Source: Pseudonocardia parietis (GTDB lineage Bacteria; Actinomycetota; Actinomycetes; Mycobacteriales; Pseudonocardiaceae). Taken from it: a stretch of 64,000 nucleotides of DNA. Both the position numbers and the translations under genes were made by a program. How positions within the stretch are numbered: position 1 is the stretch's first letter; every line of letters starts with the position of its first letter. The notes beneath the pieces were generated by a model. It did not search any database, was not told where the DNA came from, and worked only from the letters and a program-made list of their open reading frames with translations. This document shows positions 25,220 to 33,503 of this stretch, piece by piece. The DNA is taken from NCBI RefSeq assembly GCF_017876315.1, contig NZ_JAGINU010000004.1, positions 124,001-188,000 on the forward strand, given 5' to 3'.

Positions 25220-25331
25220 GGCGGCCCCCGTCTTTGCGGAGTCGGTATCCGGCGCCGCGCACGGTCTCGACCGAGCGGACACCGAAGGGGCGGTCGATCT
25301 TCTGCCGCAGGTAGCGGATGTAGACATCGAC
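25203..25331 (-). pseudogene. OmpR-family response regulator, C-terminal remnant
   Basis: Only the last 42 residues remain (VDVYIRYLRQKIDRPF, ETVRGAGYRLRKDGG): the recognition helix and wing of the winged-helix DNA-binding domain. The coding sequence is cut at 25332 by the tip of an IS3-family element. The receiver domain is not found elsewhere in the window. Confidence 0.9.
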
Positions 25332-25401
25332 GGGACTGATGCGCGGGTAGGTGTCACATGATCTGCGGCGCTGAGGAGCGTTGCAGGGAAGGATGTGCAT
25401 C

Positions 25402-25692
25402 ATGCCTGCTCCCTACCCCCAGGAGTTCCGTGACGACGTCGTCCGCGTCGCGAGGAACCGCGAACCTGGCCAGAAGCTCTCCCAGATCGCGCGTGACTTC
25501 GGAATATCCGAGTCGTGCCTGACGAACTGGATGCGTCAAGCCGACGTCGAGGACGGCAACAGGCCCGGCAAGACCCGGGAGGACTCGGTCGAGCTGCGCG
25601 ATGCGCGCAAGCGGATCCGGCTGCTCGAGCAGGAGAACGAGGTCCTCCGCCGTGCCGCGGCCTACCTCTCCCAGGCGAACCTGCCGGGATGA
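25402..25692 (+). pseudogene. IS3-family OrfA, first copy, cut at its end by IS21
   Basis: 96 residues identical to the orfA at 30173 up to NLPG, including the HTH (LSQIARDFGISESCLTNWM) and zipper (IRLLEQENEVLRRAAAYL). The reading frame then runs into the IS21 tip and stops at once. Frameshifting into orfB is no longer possible, so the element is dead. Confidence 0.85.
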
Positions 25693-25803
25693 GTATTTGA
25701 AGGCTTGAAGGCCACTCGATATCGCCTCCCGGGACCAGCGATATTGCCCTCGGGGACCAGGGGTGGTGTCGGTGGGGGCCACCGGCCCCCGCCGACAGCC
25801 TTC

Positions 25804-26550
25804 CTACTGGTTCAGTAGCGCTTGTTCGCGCATATTGTGGGTGCCGGTATCGACCCAGATGGTGTTGTGCACGATGCGGTCCATGATCGCATCAGCATGG
25901 ACCCCGGACCCGAGTCGTTGATGCCAATCCTTCTTCGCGTACTGGGTACAGAACACCGTCGACGTGCTGTCGTAGCGACGCTCGAGCAACTCCGGCAGCA
26001 TGCTGCGCATCGACTCATCCGGATGATCGAGCAACCACTCATCGATGACCAGAAGAGTGAAGGCCGCGTACTTGCGAAGGAACTTCGTCGTGCCCTGCGG
26101 CTTGTCCAACGCCTGCGCCCACGCCTCTTCAAGATCCGGCATACGAATGTAATGAGCTCGAATCCGATGCTGACAGGCCTGCTTCGCCAGCGCGCAGCCC
26201 AGATAGGACTTTCCGGAACCGGTGAAGCCTTGGAAGACCACGTTCTGCTGACGCTCGATGAACGAGCACGTGCCCAGCTGAGCAAGAACGTGACGATCCA
26301 ATCCTCGTTCCTCGATCCGATCCACGCGACGTAGATCTGCCCCGGGGTAGCGCAGACCGGCCCGCCGGATCAGCCCTTCGACCTTGGCGTGGTTGAACGT
26401 CTGGTGCGCCTCATCGACGACCAGTCGCAGTCGGTCATCGAAGCCCATCCCCAACACGAGGTTCTCGTCTTCACTCTCAAGCGCCTCCAGGAGGGCGGCA
26501 GCGCCCATCTCCCGCAGCTTGCGCTTCGTCTCACCGTCGGTCCCGCTCAT
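25804..26550 (-). CDS. istB: IS21-family helper ATPase IstB
   Basis: A 248-residue AAA+ ATPase starting at MSGTDGE and overlapping the istA stop (ATGA). Walker A is GFTGSGKSYLG, and Walker B is LLVIDEWLL. The C-terminus has the family's DRIVHNTIWVDTG. IstB stacks on target DNA and recruits IstA. No defects. Confidence 0.92.
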   Translation of the reverse strand: MSGTDGETKRKLREMGAAALLEALESEDENLVLGMGFDDRLRLVVDEAHQTFNHAKVEGLIRRAGLRYPGADLRRVDRIEERGLDRHVLAQLGTCSFIERQQNVVFQGFTGSGKSYLGCALAKQACQHRIRAHYIRMPDLEEAWAQALDKPQGTTKFLRKYAAFTLLVIDEWLLDHPDESMRSMLPELLERRYDSTSTVFCTQYAKKDWHQRLGSGVHADAIMDRIVHNTIWVDTGTHNMREQALLNQ

Positions 26551-28112
26551 TTCGCGCCCCCTTGTGCGTAGTAGGAGGCCCCACGGACATAGCCGCCGTG
26601 TTCGACGAGTTCTTCTCGTGGCGGCCTCAGGCCGGCGGCCTTGTCCTGACTGGTCGCCAGGATCGGCTGAACGTGGGCATAGCGCGGGGAACGGACCGGT
26701 CCGGCCAAAGCGATCCGGCACGCGGCTTCCACACGCTCCGCGGAAAAGCGTCGTGACAGCCGCAGCACCGACAATGCGGCATCGAGTCCCTGCTCATCCA
26801 CCGGCACGGACTCGAAGATCCTGTTGACCACCGCCAGGGCGGAGGGTCCGATCCGCTCGGCCCATTCCCGCACTCGCGGGGCATCCCACGGCTGATATCT
26901 CGCACCGGTGGGCAGGTCAGCATCGTTCGTCCGATATTCGTTGGCCGACCCTTCGGGAAGCAGCAGGTGGCTGCTCAGCCGTTCGGTGCCGCGGTAGGCC
27001 TCCAGCACGCGGTCGGTGATCCTCAGATCGACTTTCGTACCGATATGCGCCACCGGGACCGAGTAGTGATTGCGTTGCCAGCTGACGTGTCCGTTGCGCG
27101 CCGCCCGCCGGCCATAGACCCAGTGGCTGATCTCGTAGGCCACCTGCGGCAGGGGTGTCAGCAACGGCTGCTCCTCAGCGGCGAACACGCTGGTCCGGGA
27201 GCCTGGTCGCTTCTGGAACGGCTCAGCGTTGTAGGCCGCCACCCGTTCGGTGATCGCTGCTTGAAGTTCCGGCAGAGTCGCGAACTGTCGGTCTCGTAGG
27301 CCGGCGATGATCCAGGTCGCTATGTGCGACACGGTGTTCTCCACGCTGGCCTTGTCTTTCGGCGCTCTGATCCTGCCTGGCAGCACGGCCGCGGAGTAGT
27401 GCGCGGCCATCTGCCTGTAGGCGTCGTTGAGAACGATCTCGCCTTCGCGGGGATGCTTGAGTACCCCGGTCTTGAGGTTGTCCGGCACGATCCGTGGACT
27501 CGATCCGCCGAAGGCTTCGAACATCGCCACATGGGCCCGCAACCAGCTGTCCTGCTTCATATCCAGGGTCGGGGCCACGAACGCGTACCGACTGAACGGC
27601 AGACACCCCACGAACAAGTAGACCGTGGTCTCCTTGCCGGTGGCGGGGTCGTGCAGGCCCATCGTCGGTCCGGACCAGTCGACCTCGACCGTCTGTGCCG
27701 CTTTGTGCCCCACCCTGGACGCGGCGCCGGTGACGAGGACGTGACGTTGGTACGTCCGGCAGAATCGGTCGTAGCCCATCGCCGGCGTCCTCGCCGTGGT
27801 GCAGTCATCGGTGTACTCGCTGTGCAGCAGCTTCAGCGTCACACCGACCCGAGCCAGCTCCTTGTGGACCTGTTCCCAGTCCGGCTGGGCGAACACGCTC
27901 TGATGCTCGCCTCGACCCGGGAACACCAGCCCGTAGACCTCGGCATCCGTCTTGTCTTTGATGTCGTCCCAGCCGAGCCCGGCCGTGTCGGCGGCCTCGA
28001 GCACCGCGGTGACGGACTTCCGCGACATCCCCTGTGAAGCCGCGATCGCTCGTGCGGAGAGGCCCTCGGCGCGTAACTGCAGCACCAGCTTGGCTCTGAT
28101 CTTCCGTACCAT
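26547..28112 (-). CDS. istA: IS21-family transposase IstA
   Basis: A 521-residue transposase; MVRKIRAKLVLQL at 28112 is preferred over a start 33 bases upstream. An N-terminal HTH (SARAIAASQGMSRKSVTAVL) is followed by DDE residues in VEVDWSGPTMG, RIVPDNLKTGV and KASVENTVSHI, and a C-terminal Mu-like beta domain (HVSWQRNHYSVP). Complete and probably functional. Confidence 0.92.
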   Translation of the reverse strand: MVRKIRAKLVLQLRAEGLSARAIAASQGMSRKSVTAVLEAADTAGLGWDDIKDKTDAEVYGLVFPGRGEHQSVFAQPDWEQVHKELARVGVTLKLLHSEYTDDCTTARTPAMGYDRFCRTYQRHVLVTGAASRVGHKAAQTVEVDWSGPTMGLHDPATGKETTVYLFVGCLPFSRYAFVAPTLDMKQDSWLRAHVAMFEAFGGSSPRIVPDNLKTGVLKHPREGEIVLNDAYRQMAAHYSAAVLPGRIRAPKDKASVENTVSHIATWIIAGLRDRQFATLPELQAAITERVAAYNAEPFQKRPGSRTSVFAAEEQPLLTPLPQVAYEISHWVYGRRAARNGHVSWQRNHYSVPVAHIGTKVDLRITDRVLEAYRGTERLSSHLLLPEGSANEYRTNDADLPTGARYQPWDAPRVREWAERIGPSALAVVNRIFESVPVDEQGLDAALSVLRLSRRFSAERVEAACRIALAGPVRSPRYAHVQPILATSQDKAAGLRPPREELVEHGGYVRGASYYAQGGAK

Positions 28113-28433
28113 GAATGGTCTCCTTCCGCCGCGTGCCCTATACACGCGACGGAAGGAGCCTAAGCACGGTGGCCCCGAAGCACGCCATGAGTGGTCCCCA
28201 CGCGCACTATCGGCCGATCAGCGCAGTGGCCCCCGAACACACGACCGATGGACCCCAAAGAAGCGAATATTCAGGGAAAAGGTTCTACCCGCTCGTGACC
28301 GAGCTCGCCGCTGACGGGATCCCCGTCGCGGTGTCCCTGCGGGTCTTGAAGCTCTCCCGCCAGCCCTACTACCGCTGGCGGAAACAGCAGGTCACCGAGG
28401 CCGAACTGGTCGAGGCCTACCGGGCCAACGCCC

Positions 28434-28626
28434 GCTGGCGTTGCGCTTTCACGTCCGCGGTCACGGCTTGATAGCCGCGCGTCTTCGTCGAGTTCGGTCG
28501 AAGCTCTCTGGAGACCACCGAAGGGCATCCACCCAGGTGAGACGCGATCTTCCGGACTCCCCACCCGGCCTTCGATCCCGTCGAGATCTCCATCCGCTCC
28601 GTGAACGTGAGTCGCCGCCGCACCAT
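28434..28626 (-). pseudogene. IS30-family transposase, N-terminal fragment
   Basis: About 64 residues from the ATG at 28626 form the IS30 N-terminal HTH domain (RLTFTERMEISTGSKAGWGV, KIASHLGGCPSVVSREL). The sequence ends at the IS3 remnant, so no DDE domain is left. Probably the scar of an insertion followed by deletion. Confidence 0.75.
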
Positions 28627-28767
28627 CCCAGGCCTCCTCGCCTCGAGCCCCCACCGACCGGGAGTGTTGCTACGACGCTATGACACCACCAACCGACAGT
28701 CATCTCTTGCCGATTTACATTCAGCCGACGACCTGAATGAAGCCAGCAGCCGAATGCACTCGACGGT

Positions 28768-29910
28768 CTACGTCGAAGTCGTGGTCTGGTCCAGGTCTCG
28801 GCGTCCCTTGCGGAGCCCGATTTCGTAGGCTGTAAAGGAAATGAGCGTCAGTGCGATTAACGGCAGCACGAACCACGCCATGGCTACGGTGAATCCCTCC
28901 AGTGCATCGTGCGCTGTGGCAGCCAGCACAAGGTATCCGGTGTAGGCGGCGTACAAAACCACGAACAAGCCGCCCTCCCAACGCGCCACCGCGAAGCCCG
29001 TGAACGCGATCGGCAGTAGTGCCACTGCGGCCGCCAGCATTACTGGGATATCGAAGGCCACTGCGGCGCCGGATACGGGAATGCCTTCAAGAGAGATGAG
29101 CGCGGTTAGTCCTAGCACTACCCCTATGTTCATGATATTGCTGCCGACCACGTTGCCCACCGCTAGGTCCCGTTCACCGCGACGCACGGCAATGATGGAC
29201 GTCGCCAGCTCGGGCAGCGATGTCCCGACAGCCACAACGGTCAGTCCGACCACGAGGCTGCTTACGCCCAACGTGGTGGCTATGTTCACTGCTCCTTCCA
29301 CGAGCAGCGTGGCACCGGCGACCAGCAACGCGACCCCCAGCAGCACAAAGAAGAGCGACCTGCTGACCGAGGCGCCTAGCGCAGCCCCTTCCTCGTCGGC
29401 TGGATCGACGGTTGCCGAATCTCCTGTCCCTTCCCGGGCATTCACCGCGGTCTTGGCGTCCCGCCGACTAATCACCACGGACATTATGGTGTGGACCACC
29501 ACACCGAAAAATAGTATCAGCCCGTCCACCGCACTGATCCTCCCATCCAGGGACACAAGGAGCAGTAGAACTGACAAGACGACCATCAGGGGCAGGTCAA
29601 AGCGGACCAGCCTCCGCTTTACAGCGAGGGGAACGACCAGCGCGGACAGTCCCAGGATGAGCAGGACATTAACGATGTTGCTGCCAACCACATTGCCCAC
29701 GGCAAGCCCCGGTTCATCACGCAGTACAGCACCGACGCTCACTGCGAACTCGGGTGCCGACGTCGCCGCTGACACTACGGTGAGACCGATCACCAATGAC
29801 GAAATCCCGAAACGTCCGGCCAGTGCTGACGCCCCACGCACCAAAAATTCCCCACCCAAGACCAGCAGCACCAGTCCGGTCACGATCCGTCCAATATCAA
29901 GCACATCCAT
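28768..29910 (-). CDS. Na+/Ca2+ exchanger family (CaCA, YrbG type)
   Basis: A 380-residue membrane antiporter with about ten helices. The two inverted alpha-repeats are visible: SAATSAPEFAVS with VGNVVGSNIVNVLLILG, and VAVGTSLPELATS with VGNVVGSNIMN. The central loop (about 165-195) is acidic and cytosolic. In the first repeat the usual Gly of GTSxPE is Ala. It exchanges cations across the membrane; the exact ion is not shown. A start at MDVLDIG (29910) gives a proper first helix. Confidence 0.9.
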   Translation of the reverse strand: MDVLDIGRIVTGLVLLVLGGEFLVRGASALAGRFGISSLVIGLTVVSAATSAPEFAVSVGAVLRDEPGLAVGNVVGSNIVNVLLILGLSALVVPLAVKRRLVRFDLPLMVVLSVLLLLVSLDGRISAVDGLILFFGVVVHTIMSVVISRRDAKTAVNAREGTGDSATVDPADEEGAALGASVSRSLFFVLLGVALLVAGATLLVEGAVNIATTLGVSSLVVGLTVVAVGTSLPELATSIIAVRRGERDLAVGNVVGSNIMNIGVVLGLTALISLEGIPVSGAAVAFDIPVMLAAAVALLPIAFTGFAVARWEGGLFVVLYAAYTGYLVLAATAHDALEGFTVAMAWFVLPLIALTLISFTAYEIGLRKGRRDLDQTTTST

Positions 29911-30008
29911 GAGTAGGAGTGTACGGACCACAGTTCAGGCCCTGCCACGAGCACCCGCTGACCTCGAGATTTCACTGGGGTGTGGTCTCGACGGGTGGGC
30001 GTCATAGA

Positions 30009-30080
30009 GAAAGGTGCTCCTGGCCTGGGATGATACGGGGTGTCGAGTCTCGTAATCCCTGGCCGGAAGGAGCACCTTTC
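30009..30080. repeat. Long inverted repeat, MITE-like or hairpin
   Basis: The arm GAAAGGTGCTCCTGGCC at 30009 is repeated in inverted form ending at 30080 (GGCCGGAAGGAGCACCTTTC), with about 25-30 bases between the arms. It sits 20-90 bp left of the second IS3 copy and about 100 bp upstream of the antiporter start. It may be two remaining tips of a deleted IS, or a transcript hairpin. Confidence 0.6.
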
Positions 30081-30172
30081 AGGTGTCCCACCCTACCGTG
30101 TTGGGACTGATGCGTGGGTAGGCGTCACATGATCTGCGGCGCTGAGGAGCGTTGCAGGGAAGGATGTGCATC

Positions 30173-30481
30173 ATGCCTGCTCCCTACCCCCAGGAGTTCC
30201 GTGACGACGTCGTCCGCGTCGCGAGGAACCGCGAACCTGGCCAGAAGCTCTCCCAGATCGCGCGTGACTTCGGAATATCCGAGTCGTGCCTGACGAACTG
30301 GATGCGTCAAGCCGACGTCGAGGACGGCAACAGGCCCGGCAAGACCCGGGAGGACTCGGTCGAGCTGCGCGATGCGCGCAAGCGGATCCGGCTGCTCGAG
30401 CAGGAGAACGAGGTCCTCCGCCGTGCCGCGGCCTACCTCTCCCAGGCGAACCTGCCGGGAAAAGGTTCTACCCGCTCGTGA
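30173..30481 (+). CDS. IS3-family transposase OrfA (second copy)
   Basis: A 102-residue HTH/zipper protein (LSQIARDFGISESCLTNWM; IRLLEQENEVLRRAAAYL). The start is at MPAPYPQEF. The last eight residues beyond NLPG are read only when no frameshift occurs at 30457-30463. It recognises the IS ends and regulates transposition as the unshifted product. Confidence 0.9.
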   Translation: MPAPYPQEFRDDVVRVARNREPGQKLSQIARDFGISESCLTNWMRQADVEDGNRPGKTREDSVELRDARKRIRLLEQENEVLRRAAAYLSQANLPGKGSTRS

Positions 30482-31335
30482 CCGAGCTCGCCGCTGACGG
30501 GATCCCCGTCGCGGTGTCCCTGCGGGTCTTGAAGCTCTCCCGCCAGCCCTACTACCGCTGGCGGAAACAGCAGGTCACCGAGGCCGAACTGGTCGAGGCC
30601 TACCGGGCCAACGCCCTGTTCGACGCGCACCGCGACGATGACACCTTCGGCTACCGACTGCTGGCCGACGAAGCCGCCGATGCTGGCGAGGTGATGTGTC
30701 GGCGGACCGCATGGCGGATCTGCCGGGACAACCAGTGGTTCTCCGCTTTCGGGAAGAAGCGAGGCAAGAACGGCAAGCGGCCCGGCCCGCCAGTGCACGA
30801 TGATCTCGTCCAGCGAGACTTCACCGCTGACGATGTCAACGAACTCTGGCTGACCGATATCACGGAGCACCCGACTGGCGAGGGCAAGCTCTACCTCTGC
30901 GCGGTCAAGGACGTCTTCTCGGGTCGGATCGTGGGCTACTCCATGGACTCCAGAATGAAGTCCCGACTTGCAGTGAACGCCCTGGACAATGCCGTTATCC
31001 GCCGCGGCGACATCGCGGGTTGCATCGTGCATTCGGACCGCGGATCGCAGTTCCGCTCCAGGAAGTTCGTGCGTGCTCTGCACCGCCACCACCTGATCGG
31101 ATCGATGGGGAAAGTCGGTGCCGGAGACAACGCCGCGATGGAGTCCTTCTTCGCCCTGCTGCAGAAGAACGTCCTGGACCGCAAGCGGTGGCGCACTCGA
31201 GAGGAACTCCGGATCGCGATCATCACCTGGATCGAGCGGACCTATCACCGCCGCCGCCGGCAGGACAGCCTGGGCCGATTGACCCCCATCGAGTACGAGA
31301 CCATCATGAACCCGACCGTCAGCCTGGCGGCCTAA
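30457..31335 (+). CDS. IS3-family transposase OrfB (second copy), -1 frameshift product
   Basis: About 292 residues in the -1 frame from the heptamer. The DDE residues are in LWLTDITEHPTGEG, IVHSDRGSQFRS and AAMESFFALLQKN; HTH_21 sequence (DDTFGYRLLADEA) precedes it. No internal stop. The product is the OrfAB fusion transposase. Confidence 0.92.
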   Translation, partial: GKRFYPLVTELAADGIPVAVSLRVLKLSRQPYYRWRKQQVTEAELVEAYRANALFDAHRDDDTFGYRLLADEAADAGEVMCRRTAWRICRDNQWFSAFGKKRGKNGKRPGPPVHDDLVQRDFTADDVNELWLTDITEHPTGEGKLYLCAVKDVFSGRIVGYSMDSRMKSRLAVNALDNAVIRRGDIAGCIVHSDRGSQFRSRKFVRALHRHHLIGSMGKVGAGDNAAMESFFALLQKNVLDRKRWRTREELRIAIITWIERTYHRRRRQDSLGRLTPIEYETIMNPTVSLAA

Positions 31336-31398
31336 ACCCAGCTGTCACCTATCGGCGCACCAGTCCCTCGCCGCCGTCGAGCGAGGCCGGAGGCCGAG

Positions 31399-31755
31399 AT
31401 GCCCGTCCAGTCCGAACACCACTCGCACGGCCACGCCGTCTTCCCGTGGCCGCAGCTGCTGGTGCTTCTGACCGAGTTCGCTCTGCTGCTCTACGGCATG
31501 CTCGGGTTCCGCTACAGCGGCCTGCCCGTCCCGAGGCCAGCCGGGCTGCTCGGGGTGGCGGTGGACCCGATCCGCGACGTGGCCCACCTCGTGCTCGGCG
31601 TGGCCGGGCTGCTGTGTGCGACCCGGCTGTCGGCCGCCGCCCGGTCGCTCATCCGCCGAAGGGGAAGTCCCGGCACCACGCCCCAGATCACGCCCAGGGC
31701 CAGCACCCGATGCCGGTCAGGGCGGAGAACGCGATCCGCGGCCGGTCCTCGCTGA
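31399..31755 (+). CDS. Small DUF4383-like membrane protein
   Basis: A 118-residue protein. His-rich N-terminus (SEHHSHGHA), then two or three hydrophobic helices (LLVLLTEFALLLYGMLGF and DVAHLVLGVAGLLCATRL). The GVAVDPIRDVAHLVLGVAG segment matches the middle of DUF4383 proteins, of which another copy lies at 37066. The last 30 residues are Arg/Thr-rich and may not be authentic. Function unknown. Confidence 0.65.
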   Translation: MPVQSEHHSHGHAVFPWPQLLVLLTEFALLLYGMLGFRYSGLPVPRPAGLLGVAVDPIRDVAHLVLGVAGLLCATRLSAAARSLIRRRGSPGTTPQITPRASTRCRSGRRTRSAAGPR

Positions 31756-31799
31756 GCTCGTTCTGGATTGCAGGTGACGGCCGGCACCGGCGAGGAGGT

Positions 31800-33032
31800 T
31801 CAGCCGTGGTCGGAGATGCTGGGGAACAGGCGCGGGTGGCGATCGGAGGCCCAGTCGAGCACGAGGAGCGTGGCGTCGTCCTGCAGGCGCTCGTTCTGGT
31901 GTGCCATGACGGCGGCGACCAGGCGGCGCAGGGTCTCGGGTGCCGAGAGCTGGTCCTGCTCGGCGCGTTCGGCCATGTCGATCAGGCGTTGCTCGCCGAA
32001 GAACCGGCCGTGCTCGTCGCGGGCTTCGGTGATCCCGTCGGTGTAGAACAGGACTCGATCGCCGGGTTCGAGCTGTTCGTGCCCGACGACGTCCGCGGGG
32101 GCGGCGGCCGGTGCGGTGATCCCCAGCGGCAGGCGGGGAGGCCGGGTCAGCTGCTTGACCATGTGGCCGCCGCGTAGTACGAGGGGCGGTGGGTGACCGG
32201 CCAGCAGGTAGGTCAGCTCCCCGGTCGCGACGTCGAGTCGGCCCAGCGCCGCGGTGACGAAGCGACCTGGGCGGTCATACTGCTCGAGTAGCGCGTCGGC
32301 CCGTTCGGCCTGGACTGTCAGGTCGCGGATTCCGTCGCGGCGCGCGTTGCGGATGGCGGTCACGGCCACGGCGGTACTGATCCCGGCCATCAGGTCGTGA
32401 CCGACCCCGTCGAAGATCGCGAGATCGATCGCGTCGCCCACGGCGTAGTCATAAGCGTCCCCGGCCACCTCGTCGGCCGGCTCGAGCAGCGCGGAGATCA
32501 CGACCCGGTCGGTCGCCAGAGTGCGTGGGGCAAGCTGCTGCCACAGCAGCTCCGAGGCGGGCGACAACCGGCGGGCGCGAAGCTGCTGCAGCCACGTGCT
32601 CTGCCCGAGCTTGGTCATCAGCAGGTGCCCGACCAGCCCGGCCAGCGCCCACAGCCGCCGACGCAGAATCGCCCCGTCGACAACCTCGTCATCCAACGCG
32701 ACCCGAAGGACGCCGACGCGTTCGGTCCCGTCCAGCAACGGCAGCCACAGGACGCGCTCACCGTCATGATCGCCGCCGACGACGATCTCGGTCAGCTGGT
32801 AGGCACGACCGCCTGTGGTGCCTTCCACCGGAATCGGTGCACCAGACGCATCGACCAGCACGACATGCAGGGCGCGCTGGGCCAGGTCGACCATCAGCAC
32901 CTCGACACCCAGCCCCGCCGGGCGGAGGGCCCGATCCACCGTCTCGGTGAGCTGCTCCGCCGCGACCAGGTGCGACTCGTCGATCACCGTGGTCAGGATC
33001 CGCGCCCACACCTCATCGTCCGGGTCGTGCAC
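31800..33032 (-). CDS. GAF-like sensor with SpoIIE (PP2C) phosphatase domain
   Basis: A 410-residue cytosolic protein. The first 160 residues form a GAF-like sensor region; residues about 185-400 are the SpoIIE phosphatase with metal motifs IFDGVGHDLMAG, FYTDGITEARD and LQDDATLLVLDW. Such proteins dephosphorylate anti-anti-sigma factors to release stress sigma factors. No anti-sigma or STAS gene is adjacent, so its partner lies elsewhere. No transmembrane segment. Confidence 0.9.
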   Translation of the reverse strand: MHDPDDEVWARILTTVIDESHLVAAEQLTETVDRALRPAGLGVEVLMVDLAQRALHVVLVDASGAPIPVEGTTGGRAYQLTEIVVGGDHDGERVLWLPLLDGTERVGVLRVALDDEVVDGAILRRRLWALAGLVGHLLMTKLGQSTWLQQLRARRLSPASELLWQQLAPRTLATDRVVISALLEPADEVAGDAYDYAVGDAIDLAIFDGVGHDLMAGISTAVAVTAIRNARRDGIRDLTVQAERADALLEQYDRPGRFVTAALGRLDVATGELTYLLAGHPPPLVLRGGHMVKQLTRPPRLPLGITAPAAAPADVVGHEQLEPGDRVLFYTDGITEARDEHGRFFGEQRLIDMAERAEQDQLSAPETLRRLVAAVMAHQNERLQDDATLLVLDWASDRHPRLFPSISDHG

Positions 33033-33503
33033 ACGACGACCCTACCGGCACGCGTCCAACGCGCCCCACCACGGCGGGCAGGCTTCGTGCCGGCGCGCTC
33101 ACCGCGCGGCGACGGCACGCGCCGGACGGCACCACTGCGGAGCGCTTCGTATGACACGCATGCCAGCAGGTCGGTGATCCTGGGTGGGGCGCCGCGGCTA
33201 GATTGTGCTGCACGACCGCTCCGAGCACCAGACCGCCGACGTGTGTGTACGCGCGCCAGCGCGCACCAGATGTCGCGGTCGGTGGCGCTGAGTCTGTAGG
33301 CACTTTTCGTCGTCGAGAACGGATCTCCGCGGTGAACCCCCGTCCGGTGTGCCGGCCGTAGTCGTCCGATGTGGGCCGCTGTTGGAGCTCGAGCGCGTCT
33401 CGGAGAGTAGCGGTGTCAATCGACCCTTCTGGGGGCCCGCGGACCGCCAGGGGTCAGATTTCAGGATCCGTCGACAAGCGGCCATTGGGAAGCCGAGGGC
33501 GGC
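33033..33503. other. Gap between phosphatase and CYTH genes
   Basis: A 471-bp stretch with no believable gene. It must hold the promoter of the phosphatase gene (minus strand). No repeats or hairpins stood out. Confidence 0.35.

Larger units (their letters stand above)
25690..28273 (-). mobile_element. IS21-family insertion sequence
   Basis: A 2584-bp element with inverted tips TGAGTATTTG (25690) and TGAATATTCG (inverse ending at 28273). The target duplication is GGGA (25686-25689 and 28274-28277), lying in the slippery sequence of the host IS3. It carries istA and istB with a 4-base overlap, both intact. Confidence 0.9.
25332..28433 (+). mobile_element. IS3-family element, first copy, split by an IS21 and truncated on the right
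   Basis: Left tip GGGACTGATGCG at 25332 disrupts the response regulator gene. The left part (25332-25689) and right part (28274-28433) match the intact copy at 30103-31367 apparently base for base across the coding part. The IS21 interrupts at the GGGA of the frameshift heptamer. The right part ends at 28433, where IS30-like sequence begins; the rest of orfB is missing. Confidence 0.88.
30103..31367 (+). mobile_element. IS3-family insertion sequence, second and complete copy
   Basis: A 1265-bp element with imperfect inverted ends starting GGGACTGATGCG (30103) and, on the other strand, GGGACTGGTGCG (right tip at 31367). No clear 3-bp target duplication was seen, perhaps because of rearrangement. 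The two genes are intact and joined by a G GGA AAA slippery heptamer at 30457-30463. It is the same element as the broken copy at 25332. Confidence 0.88.

Noticed and set aside
33033..33503. Search for tRNA or other structured RNA genes in the gene-free stretches
   Set aside because: No cloverleaf with a TTCRANY arm or other recognised RNA was found by eye in this or the other gaps.
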